A stretch of DNA of 64,000 nt. Origin: Actinostola sp. cb2023 (taxonomy: Eukaryota; Cnidaria; Anthozoa; Actiniaria; Actinostolidae). The stretch spans positions 135,001 through 199,000 of the forward strand of contig JAUJYZ010001188.1 in the NCBI GenBank assembly GCA_033675265.1, given 5' to 3'. Below are positions 11,528 to 21,141 of this stretch, one piece after another; positions within the stretch are counted from its first letter, which is position 1, and each line of letters opens with the position of its first letter. The notes under the pieces were generated by a model. That model worked only from the letters and a program-made list of their open reading frames with translations. It was not told the DNA's origin and searched no databases. A program made the position numbers and the translations under genes.

Positions 11528-12064
11528 TTACTCAACTTTACTTTCAGTCAGTCTAATCTTGATTCTTTTATTATCAAACGCCAGTATTGATAACAGTAGT
11601 TATTGTATTTAGTGGGCCAAATTGGAAACCAGTATTGTATATTTGCTGTATTTGTTCACCTACTGTAAATAAAGATTTTTATTATTGGTAGGAGGAAAAA
11701 GTGCCAGTGCCATGAGTCTGTTGCGCATGCGTTAGGGTGCACCTTTGGTTTCCATGGCAACGGCCCAATGTTAATTTGGAGTGATTTCAGTACAGCCTCT
11801 CGAAAGTCACAATCAGTTGAACACGTACTGCGATTTATTTTCTGTAGCTCTTTCATCAACAACAATCATACAATGGGAAAGAAGCATCCTAGCTTATTAT
11901 GGTCCGTTCGATTCACGGGCGGCAATTTTGGATTCCACATATATAGTTTACTTTATTTGTTTCCTTTTTGTTAATCTCTTTTTTTTACTATTTAGCACTT
12001 TTTTGCACTCGTGTTATCTTATTTCTCTTTTTCTTTCCTCTCTTGTAATATATATATGCGTATA

Positions 12065-12356
12065 CAGTCATTTGCAAAAAATTCTGGCCGCCACGATATA
12101 TCACTATATCAATATATCGGGTGCATTATGGGTAATTAAATAATACTATTTTGAGTTTCCTAACTTATTAAATGAAGCAAAATTTACAAACAACAAACGT
12201 AAGACTAAAATAAACATTATACTAAATATTTCTACCAACTTTGCTGGCGTTAACCTGCACTTTAAGGGGAATTTTCGATTATTCAATTACCCATAATGCA
12301 CCCGATATATTGATATATTGATATTTCGTAGCGGCCAGAATTTTTGCAAATGACTG
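12065..12356. mobile_element. 292-bp MITE with TA duplication
   Basis: CAGTCATTTGCAAAAAATTC at the left and GAATTTTTGCAAATGACTG at the right, flanked by TATA on both sides. Inner blocks TGGCCGC/GCGGCCA and GGTGCATTATGGGTAATT with its inverse also pair. The CAGT terminus and TA duplication fit a Tc1/mariner-type non-autonomous element. Confidence 0.75.
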
Positions 12357-12362
12357 TATATA

Positions 12363-13640
12363 GATATAGATAGTTTTATTTAATTTAATTTTCAGTACAT
12401 TTTTTATATTGTAAAAGCATCGAGACTCCCGTTAGGTGCGTTTTTAAGAAATATATATTATTATTTATTATTATTATTATTATAGCGGAGTTGTAAGTGT
12501 CGGGCACTATATAACCGACATAATTTGCATCACACACTTATAGAGATATACAACACTTGGTTGTTCACAACTAGTGGTTTTACCTTTCTTTAAACATTCA
12601 GAATTTGAGCCACTTTTTGCTTGTAAACTGAGCATGGGTTGAGTATTAGTATATCAACCAAGTTCAGCGAATTGACTTAATTCTTTAGTAAAGGACGTAC
12701 AGCTATTGCCTCTATAAAGAAATTCAAGTGATGTGGGCTCAACAAAAAAGACGGTTTTTCAACCACTATATTTCACTGAAGAATAACTGAAGCAATGAAA
12801 TATATATTTAAACTTTCCTCAGTACAAACCTTTTTTTGACTCGCAAGATACTTGTATTTTCCACAGGTATTCCAGTGAGAACAGTTCTCTGTCGGTTTCA
12901 GTTTCAGTTTATTTTGCTCTTGCTTGTTTGCTACAAGTGTGTATTCGTCAGAGACTCAAGTTCGCCTAAAGATGAGTGTACTTACAAATAAGTGTCTACA
13001 TTATCTTAGGGATTTTGTTATTCGTGATTGGCTGAAAGCATATTTTAATGAACAACATGTGTGATGTAAACTATTGTCTAATTAGCGATAATTTCATGTC
13101 TGGTTGTTCTGGGAGACTCTCAGGGTTTCTAAGGTCTTTTGTAGAGATTGCTAATGCAGTTCAACTTCTCTGCTTTTCTATGACCTTCACTCAGTAACAT
13201 CTTCTCTCTTCTGTTTCTCTTCTCTTTAATTGCGATTAATGGCAAATTGGCCCAAATTCTGAATGTTAAAGAGGCAAAACCATCAGTTGTCAACAACTGT
13301 TAATGACCTTTTCTATTCACTCTTTTGTTTAATGTTATAAGTGCAAATGCGCACATGTAGATACATTACCTAAAATACTGTACTTTGAATATAATTAATC
13401 AGTGTAAACTAAAGTACCAAAGGACACAGTTTGAAATCTATTTTCTAACGGTTTGGAATGCACATTAGCACGATATGTTGTGTCAAGGCGTTGTCAGTGT
13501 CACACTGCTCTAGTGATGTACCTTAGGGGATATGGTGTATATAATGAGTAGTTCAGCTAGTTTTCTGTCTTCACCGTTGTAATCTTCCGTTACCTAATAA
13601 TTTGTCATTAAAAAATCATCGTGATCGAATGACTAACGCT
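12363..13640. other. non-coding stretch, no gene seen
   Basis: AT-rich with short TTA/ATT runs near 12,460-12,485. No exon, RNA gene or clear inverted repeat is supported. Confidence 0.45.
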
Positions 13641-13969
13641 AAAATTCTCGACTGTAGCCAGCAGCAAAAGACGCCACAGGAACCCCATCAAAACACAGGA
13701 AGCCCAAGATTAGCTTAAGCATGCCCGCATATCGGATGGGAGGAGACTTGGGACAAGTTGCACGCTGGGCGTAACTGCTAACGACAGACGCTGAAATGGT
13801 GCTTTTGACTGAGCGTCTGATGTTAGGCGTTAATTTACACCCGGCGTTAAGTTTTGTGCAACACACTCCGGGAGCGTGATAGCATTTGTATACTACTGCA
13901 AATAAAACACTCGCCTGCCTTTTTAGCTCTGATCATTTGTGGGCAAAATGTGCTTTCATAGCGTCGGCC

Positions 13970-14235
13970 AACTCTTACCACAGGAAGACCAATCTCTCCC
14001 TGTGACCTTACCAAATGGAAATTCCGGCAGTCCTGTCATGCCAAGTTTTAAATTCTCGTGCAAGCACTCTGGAGTCTTGTATCCTATTGGCTGTGTATTC
14101 AAATGCTTCTTGATCCCTGCCTCGTCCAACGCAGCCTTCATGATACGAACAGTTTCAATGCACATGTCAGGATCAAAGAAACAGTTGACACCAACTTTGA
14201 CTGACTCGCCGTTCAAATCCCCCGATCGAGGCTGA
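13970..14235 (-). pseudogene. broken inverted BHMT fragment (parts of exons 5 and 6)
   Basis: On the minus strand this is near-identical to BHMT exon 6 (28,532-28,726) plus the first bases of its downstream intron, including the splice donor, preceded by a short piece of exon 5. About 40 bases of exon sequence and the whole intervening intron are missing at the join, so it is neither a clean genomic copy nor a processed one. Retaining intron bases after exon 6 argues against a simple mRNA copy. A short frame (14,216 down to 13,956) runs through the homologous part but contains the join and cannot encode a working enzyme. Confidence 0.8.
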
Positions 14236-14530
14236 TATATGTGATATAAACTAGTATTTGTTGATAAACAGGTTGAACAGGTTCTTGAGGATCATTAGAA
14301 CCGGGCATTAGAATCTCATTTGTTGACCTTCTGGCTCAGTTGGGCGTACTGATGCTTTCCTATTCAGTTCAGACCACGTGTATTGCATTCTTTCTCTATC
14401 GGAACGCTTGAGAAGACACATACCTTATTTCATTTAGCGAATTTAACACTAAGTATTTTTTTTAACTATAAAAATCTGTGATTAAAGATTGGTAAACATG
14501 TTAAACAATTGACGCCAGTTCGACGTTGCC
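14236..14530 (-). repeat. inverted copy of the BHMT upstream region
   Basis: On the minus strand this matches, over about 270 bp and with scattered differences, the segment directly upstream of the BHMT gene at 20,790-21,060. It sits directly 5' of the exon fragment above, so the promoter-proximal region and exons 5-6 are joined here without exons 1-4. Confidence 0.75.
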
Positions 14531-14583
14531 ACAACCAGCGAGTTTAGTCCAATATCAAAGTGTCACACAAATCGGCTAACACT

Positions 14584-14880
14584 TAGGGCGCGTTCACACT
14601 GGGGTTCTAGATCGATCTGAGATCGATCTAGGTCAAATGCGAGCTAAGTGTGAACGCAATTTTTTTTTCTAGATCGATCTCAGATCGATCTACAACTCCA
14701 GTGTGAACGCTCCCTCAGATCGATCTGAGATCGATCTGAGATCGATCTGAGATCGATCTCAGATCGATCCAAGTGTGAACGCAATTTTTTTTTCTAGATC
14801 GATCTGAGATCGATCTACAACTCCAGTGTGAACGCGCCCTCAGATCGATCTCAGATCGATCCAAGTGTGAACGCAAGCGA
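14584..14880. repeat. GATCGATCT-rich element, copy 1
   Basis: AGGGCGCGTTCACACTGG starts a block of reiterated AGATCGATCTGAG / AGATCGATCTCAG units broken by AGTGTGAACGCAA and CCAGTGTGAACGC words in both orientations. Every unit is near-palindromic, so the whole can fold in many registers. A shorter copy lies at 18,835-18,986. Confidence 0.7.
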
Positions 14881-14913
14881 GCTAGAAGTGGGCTATGTTT
14901 ATCATTAATTATA

Positions 14914-15054
14914 GAGTGCAAGCCATATGTCCGTGAAACAGTACTAACTAATTAGTACTAAATAGCACTGATGAAACAATAGAAAACAATGGAGATAACA
15001 CTATTTAGTACTATTTAGTAATAGTACTATTTCACGGACATATGGTTTGCACTC
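14914..15054. mobile_element. 141-bp MITE with TA duplication
   Basis: GAGTGCAAGCCATATGTCCG at the left and the inverse CGGACATATGGTTTGCACTC at the right. Inner TAGTACTA words recur. TA flanks both ends. Confidence 0.75.
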
Positions 15055-15056
15055 TA

Positions 15057-16040
15057 AATGTCAGCTATATTTTATAGCAACATTTACATACATATGTTTT
15101 ATTTAATATTCCCCGTAGGGCTTGTCAGTCACAATTGATATTTATAAAGAAATGCGAAAATAAACGGTCATTTATTGTATCACGGCTCGTACGGTGATGG
15201 AAAAGCCGCGTATAGCACAGTTCGCCTAAACGTACAACTTTTTGAACGGTTACAAGTTCGTCCGGTACCGTGTAGACGGCCGGGGCCTCATATTTAGGTT
15301 GGATGTTCAAAGCGCGACAACTGAAACGAGATATAATGGCGCTTTTTGAGCAAACTTGAAATAATCCAAATTATTATTTGTATTTCCTGCGGGGACTCAT
15401 CAGTTTCTCGATATATCACCGCCGTAAACTGCCGCTTATAAGCCCTGGGCTTATACAAGTTCGTAATGGTTTATGGGTGGGCTTATAAACGGCAATTGTT
15501 GTTGTTTGAAAGTACATGTATATGGGCCTATAACCGGGAAGGCTTATAAGCTGGGGAAGGGGGCGGTATGGCCTTATTTTGAGCGTTCACCCAACAGTAC
15601 CCACGTGCAGGACTTGCGACATTTTGGGCGAGCGCTTAATTGCAAGCACCTTTTCGCAAGACAAATCACACGATTTTTCTGTTGAAGTCATAAACGGCCT
15701 GCACAAACCAAAGCTATGTAGACTACACTAGACAGCGCCATCTAAGCCTGGTCATTTTCAAAAGCAATATACGCCACGTTTACAAGCAGCAAAGGCGTGT
15801 GATTCTAATGATACCGCAATGTTGTGGTAGTAGAAAATCACGAATAATCACGTGAATCACTCGAGCGTACATGTCGAGCGTACTGCTCATGACGCGGTTT
15901 TCATGTTCACAACTAATTTACATATAAGCAGAATCATGACCATATAAAAACGAGTTAATACGAAATCGTTCTACTAATATTGAAAATTTTCACCATAGAG
16001 CAAATCCAGCTAAGAGAAACAGAAAAAAAAAGGAAAAAAA
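15057..16040. other. non-coding stretch, no gene recognised
   Basis: A 61-residue open frame on the minus strand (15,310 to 15,125) has a non-random look but I do not recognise it and see no supporting splice context. The block 15,430-15,560 iterates GGCTTATAA-type words. Nothing else can be supported. Confidence 0.4.
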
Positions 16041-16049
16041 AGAATTATT

Positions 16050-16103
16050 GATACTACTTTTGATATGGGAGTCGAACCCGAGACTTCTGCGTCGTAGTCC
16101 AAC
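16050..16103 (-). pseudogene. 3' half of a tRNA-like sequence, split by a transposon
   Basis: Read on the minus strand, TTGGACTACGACGCAGAAG followed by TCGGGTTCGACTCCC has the spacing of a tRNA anticodon arm and T arm; the latter is a good B box (GGTTCGANTCC). The missing 5' half, with an A-box-like GGAAGAATAGGTAAGAC, is found at 18,786-18,825 on the other side of the inserted element. The acceptor stem halves pair poorly, so it is a tRNA-derived relic or SINE head, not a working tRNA gene. Confidence 0.45.
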
Positions 16104-16286
16104 CACAGGCAGCCCAACCATTGCTTTTGAGGCTACTAAGTAATTCCAAAAAAAAAAATTTTTGATGGGCTTCCTGTGGTAGAGCGCGCGCGCATTTATA
16201 TATTGGGTTCCCTGTGCTGAGTAATGTCCTATGTTGGGCTTCCTGTGTGCCTCCTGCGGGATGCGCCCGCAGCAAATGTGTATATT

Positions 16287-16919
16287 CAGGGCATCTGACA
16301 GGTTGCGGGAAAAAAAGTAAAATTGTGCGGGATTTTGGATGTCAATTGTGCGGGAAAAAACATCGATTGTGCGGGAAATTGTGCGGGATTGCGCAATATT
16401 TTAAGGTTTCGGTACACATTTCTCCCAGAAAATTGACCCCAAAATGTCCAGATCGCTTTAATTTGAAGGAACAGATATCAGAGAAAGTATTATTTTGATT
16501 TCTTTCTTTCAAACTCGCAAAATCGAGCCAAAAACAAACCTCAAATTCACACTCAGCTCGAGAGCGAAACGATCGTTGAAGCGAATGGAACGCCTTGGCA
16601 TTTTTTACAAACTAGAGCCCAGGCCTGCGCAAGCTATGAATGGAATGCCTTGTCGTTTTTTTACATCTGCTCGAGCCGTTCGAACAAAACAAGGGATTTC
16701 TGGACGTGTTTTCGAAGGTAAATGGATTAAAAATATCCATCAATTTTTCCCAAAACCATAGTGATCAAGAGGAATGTCTGTTTTAATTAAAATTTTCAAC
16801 AAATTGTGCGGGAATTTGCAGATTATGAGGAATTGTGCGGGATTGAGGAATTGTGCGGGATTGTGCGGGTTTGACCTAATTGTGCGGATCCGCAACCGTG
16901 CAACCTGTCAGATGCCCTG
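16287..16919. mobile_element. 633-bp element nested in the arm, 6-bp duplication
   Basis: CAGGGCATCTGACAGGTTGC at the left and the inverse CAACCTGTCAGATGCCCTG at the right, flanked by TATATT on both sides (16,281-16,286; 16,920-16,925). The opposite arm of the host element (around 18,600) has the uninterrupted sequence with a single TATATT, which confirms insertion and the duplication length. ATTGTGCGGGA recurs about nine times near both ends, as subterminal transposase-binding motifs often do. The CAGGG terminus resembles hAT elements, but those usually make 8-bp duplications, so the superfamily is open. Confidence 0.8.
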
Positions 16920-17000
16920 TATATTTAAACAAGGTATGAAACTCCAGTCACGTGATGGCCTGATGTGCGGCGCAAGTAGATGGTGCACTTTTCCGTGAGC

Positions 17001-18364
17001 CGAATAGCCGAAGTCGTCGTACGCTACAGGCCCTTGGGGGATACCCAGGGTGAAGTCGTTATTATGGCGGGGAGTGGAAGAGAAGTTCATATCAAGAAAG
17101 ACTGATTTTTTCGGTGTAAACGTTGGGATTCTTTTCCCTATTCATGGTAAGTTTAGAAGTTCACAATTCATGTCAACTTTAAGTAAATCTAGAAGAAATT
17201 CGACGGTTTTAAGGTAGTCCTTTTTCATTTTGAATGGTTGAGAAACTTTGGATGTGTTGTGCTCGACACGTGAGAAAGTTTTGCAGTTGAAAATAAACTG
17301 AACTAAAAGTACTTTTTGTCATGGTTTTTACGTAGTAATTGCTCTAAATGTTCTCTAATGAAAGGACTTGCCTATACTAGGGCAGAAGGGCTGCTTAATA
17401 CTCCTCAACAAATCAGTTTTTTTCTATAAATTATGACTGAGCAGTGAGCTATTTCAGTATTTGACAAGTGTGTAGACTGTAGCAGTGTCAGTGATCGAAA
17501 TACACTTCAACAAGGAACCTCTCAACTGACTGATTTTACTTTATCTGTTCAAACATTACTAACTCTCTCATCTAGAAAGTGTTTGACATAATTTTGTACT
17601 TTACTTATAGTTCTTCTGACACAAGGGAACGCCAACAGCATAAACCATCTCAGTGTGAGCAAAATATAGACAAACTCAACATCGAAGACGAAGGAGACAT
17701 GAATGGCGATGGACTCGTGAAGCTGCCGTGAACTAAAATATTAACAGTTGTTCGTTATTGTCATTGAAATAGCACGACACATTTAGCAAATATTAAAGTC
17801 TTACTATCATCTGAGAGAAACAGAGTAATTTTAACGGCGTATTTTTCGTAACCGGGAACGTAAGTAAGCTTCAGTATCGCTTCCAACTTTGATGTTTGCT
17901 ATTCAATCAGTCATGATCAGTGATTCACAACTTGTCGCCTTTGTGTATAATATTTATCCATTGTTATTAAGCTTATTTCCATGCTATTACTGATCAATAT
18001 AGTAAATAAATTGCACAGAAAGTAACGGCAAAACAGTGTGTAAAAAGCTAGTAAACTTATTGTTGAAATAAATACGTTTGTTTGTCATTTTGTGTACAAG
18101 TACTGATAGCAAATGTGTTGTGCAGTACTAAATATTGAGACTATTCAGCATTTATAAAACACAATGCGTCAATTTTGAAGATTTTAATCGATAAAAATCA
18201 AAATACAAAACAAATACTTTACAGAAGTCAAAACAGAAAACAGATAAAGTATATTGTAGATGTTTTGACTCATGTTTAGTGAACATATCATGTTAAAACC
18301 TTGCCAAAAAGAGCATCGTTCAGATTTGCCGAGCGCTTGTCGATGCCTTCTCGAAGGTAAAATC
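17001..18364. other. core of the foldback, no protein gene seen
   Basis: A possible donor (CATG then GTAAGT at about 17,148) and a possible acceptor (TTACTTATAG, ending near 17,610) would give a spliced RNA with only very short frames. I see no transposase motif. This could be a non-coding transcript or a captured fragment, and the call is weak. Confidence 0.3.
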
Positions 18365-18834
18365 CGACTACTTCACGGAAAAGTGCACCATCTACTTGCG
18401 CCGCACATCGGTCCATGACGCTCAAAATTTCAAAAATTAGTTTCTCAGCGTACGTTGAAGTTAGACGACTGACACTTACAAAGTGTTTCGAGAATACGGT
18501 AAAGTTTAGTTATTCGAAGAAAAATTGAATTTTCACATCACATTGACAAAATTAGGGTCAAAAATGTATTTGTCACGTGACCGAGTTTCATACCTTGTTT
18601 AAATATACACATTTGCTGCGGGCGCATCCCGCAGGAGGCACACAGGAAGCCCAACATAGGACATTACTCAGCACAGGGAACCCAATATATAAATACGCGC
18701 GCGCTCTACCACAGGAAGCCCATCAAAAAAAAAAATTTTTTTATTTTATTTAGTAGCCTCAAAAGCAATGGTTGGGCTGCCTGTGGTCCAACGTCTTACC
18801 TATTCTTCCAAAAATAACAACTTTTCAAGTATCC

Positions 18835-18986
18835 AGTGTAAACGCAAATCCAAAGTGGACTCAGATCGATCTCAGATCGATCTCAGATCGATCTCAGATC
18901 GATCCAAGTGTGAACGCAATTGTTTTTTCTAGATCGATCTCAGATCGATCTCAGATCGATCTAGAACCCCAGTGTGAACGCGCCCT
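18835..18986. repeat. GATCGATCT-rich element, copy 2
   Basis: Four CAGATCGATCT units, then CCAAGTGTGAACGCAA, then three inverse units, ending CAGTGTGAACGCGCCCTA. It is the same family as 14,584-14,880. Confidence 0.7.
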
Positions 18987-19162
18987 ATATCTCGTCTGCA
19001 CAATACAACATGATTTTGACTTTGATGGTGTTGAAATCATCGATCGTGAAAGTCAATGGAACAAAAGACTGGTCCTTGTATACGCAGGCAACCCAAGCAA
19101 TCAGTCTTGAATATAGTAAATCAGAAGTACATAATATACAGTTATATAACATAACTATATAT

Positions 19163-19359
19163 ACACCTGTTTTCAAAAACGTTGTCCATTTACAAAATAC
19201 AAAATAGTAGATACTAGTAAAAAGGAATTAATTAGAGAAACAAAAGAAATGCACTCAAGCTGAACTCTGGCTCATTGTTTCTCTAATTAATTCCATTCTA
19301 CTATTTACTATTTTGTATTTTGTATTTTGTAAAAGGACAACGTTTTTGAAAACAGGTGT
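19163..19359. mobile_element. palindromic MITE, TIR ACACCTGTTTTCAAAAACG, copy 1
   Basis: The left arm ACACCTGTTTTCAAAAACG and its inverse at the right pair over about 90 bp, through TAATTAGAGAAACAA and its inverse. TATAT words flank both ends. It is 197 bp and non-coding. Confidence 0.8.
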
Positions 19360-19514
19360 ATATATAGTGCTGAAAACTATTGTGTTGTCCTTGTTGGATG
19401 CGATACTAATCTAAAATTGATGTTTCTGATATATTAGAAAAAAATAAGCGATGTTTTGCACTTTGTATCTCATTAGATATCTGTATAAATGTTTATTATC
19501 CAACTATACATAGA

Positions 19515-19795
19515 CGAGTAAAAATATCGCGCGAGTAGGACTGGAGCGAGTAAAAATATCCAGCGATATTTTTACTCGTCTATTTCGCGTGCGCACTTTT
19601 ATTTAAATATCCTTCACGGGATGAGTGTATTTTTCGCATCACAGAAGGGTTGGATAATAAATAACTTATTTAACATTTTAGTGTGTAGTAAGGCTGGAAA
19701 TTTTTACTTGTCTTTGTATTTTGTCTGCAGACTCGTAAAAATATCCAGCCGTACTACACACTAAAATGTCAAATAAGCTGTATATACTACTCAGT
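19515..19795. repeat. two nested hairpins of GAGTAAAAATATC type
   Basis: GACGAGTAAAAATATC pairs with GATATTTTTACTCGTC at 19,513-19,582, and TTTAGTGTGTAGTAAGGCTGG pairs imperfectly with CCAGCCGTACTACACACTAAA at 19,690-19,770. Both are non-coding and probably MITE remnants. Confidence 0.5.
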
Positions 19796-19957
19796 GGCTT
19801 TTCAAAACCCAGCCCTCTTTTCAAGTATGATTCCTCGCACAACCTGGTCTTGAGAGAGAGGAAGAGATAGTTTATTAATCATAAAACTTTGCAGCCAGAA
19901 GGCTGAATTGCGTAATAATACAACTATATAACCAACTAACCAACTGAATAACTAAAT

Positions 19958-20150
19958 ACACCTGTTTTCAAAAACGTTGTCCTTTTACAAAATTATAGTA
20001 AAATATAGTAAAAAAGGATTGATTAGAGAAACAATAAGCCAGAGTTCAGCTTGAGTGCAGCTGATTTATTTTGTTTCTCTAGTTAATTCCTTTTTTGCTA
20101 TTTTACTGTTTTGTATTTTGTAAATGGACAACGTTTTTGAAAACAGGTGT
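19958..20150. mobile_element. palindromic MITE, TIR ACACCTGTTTTCAAAAACG, copy 2
   Basis: Same family and length class as 19,163-19,359, only 0.6 kb away and in the same arrangement. The right end runs into an (AAAT)n microsatellite at 20,151-20,176. Confidence 0.8.
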
Positions 20151-20790
20151 AAATAAATAAATAAATAAATAAATAGAGGTTATTTACCGGTCGGGAGGTC
20201 CGGATAGGGAGGTCTTGAGCATACGGACCGATAGGCTGTGGTCCGAGCGTTTCAAGGCCGACGACACAGTTTTTCCCAATCCGGACCGACCAAGGCCGGT
20301 AAACTGACTTATTAGTTTTTTCCTTTGTGTTATTTTTCGTCAGCCATGACTACTCAAAATGTGGCAAGGTCTTCAGTAGCTACACAAATTGTCCTGGCTA
20401 TTGTTTTTTTTATTATTATTATTATTATGTAAAAACAATACATAGAACGACAATAGAACAATAGCCAGGACTTTTGTGCAGCTGCACGAAGACCTGACAC
20501 AAAATGTGAACTGCAAAAAAAAATACAAAAATCTGAAAACAAAGCACACAACAAGCAAAAAATATATATTTGTTTTCCTTTTTCTTCTTCAAATTGTGTT
20601 ATTAAAGGGAAGTCCGGTATTTTAGGATACGTGGTCAGATATAGAAAATACCACCCGCTTCAACAACCAATCAGAGCGCGCGATTTGTTAGCATACCGAA
20701 CCGGGGGGGAAATAAGGTAATTTTTTACCCGAAAATCAGTTACAACTAAACACTTGCATTCCCTTATACAGTAACTCTAAACTTTTGACT
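20151..20790. other. non-coding upstream of BHMT
   Basis: It holds (AAAT)n at the start, a GGTCCGGA-rich block at 20,190-20,310, and a hairpin around 20,390-20,480 (GTCCTGGCTATTGTT and its inverse) with a (TTA)n run. No gene is seen. Confidence 0.5.
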
Positions 20791-21141
20791 TTATATTAAA
20801 TGACGTTGTGGCAACGTGTTTACTAATCTTTAATCGCAGATTTTTATAGTTAAAAAAATACTTAGTGTTAAATTCACTAAATGAAATAAGGTATCAGGTG
20901 TTCCGATAGATAAAGACTGCAATACACATGGTCTGAACTGAATAGGAAAGCATCAGTACGCCCAACTGAGCCAGAAGGTCAACAAATAAGAGTTCTAATT
21001 CCCGGTTCTAATGATGCTCAAGAACCTGTTCAGCCTGTTTATCAACAAATACTAGTTATAAACAGGGTCTGAGAGCATATACAACTGAAGCAAAGCAGCA
21101 AGCACGCAAGCAAGCAAGCTCGTCTATCTTTATCCTTCGTC
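20791..21141 (+). promoter_or_regulatory. BHMT 5' flank and probable 5' untranslated region
   Basis: This is the DNA directly upstream of the first codon. The part 20,790-21,060 is also present, inverted, at 14.24-14.53 kb. No clean TATA box at a defensible distance is visible. The GCAAGCAAGCAAG run lies just before the start codon. The promoter call rests on position only. Confidence 0.4.

Larger units (their letters stand above)
16104..18785. mobile_element. 2.68-kb CACAGG-family foldback with 7-bp duplication
   Basis: It starts CACAGGCAGCCCAACC and ends with the inverse GGTTGGGCTGCCTGTG. GTCCAAC lies directly outside both ends (16,097-16,103; 18,786-18,792). The arms pair over more than 200 bp (left 16,104-16,286 and 16,920-17,000; right 18,365-18,420 and 18,550-18,785). 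Each arm carries four related words in alternating orientation (CACAGGCAGCCCA, GGGCTTCCTGTGG, GGGTTCCCTGTG, GGGCTTCCTGTG). The left arm is interrupted by a separate element. I recognise no transposase in the centre. Confidence 0.8.

Noticed and set aside
15125..15310. 61-residue minus-strand frame as a gene
   Set aside because: Composition is reasonable but there is no family recognition, splice context or upstream signal.
16495..16761. 88-residue plus-strand frame as a transposase fragment
   Set aside because: It lies in the 633-bp nested element, shows no catalytic motif, and the element is too short to be autonomous.
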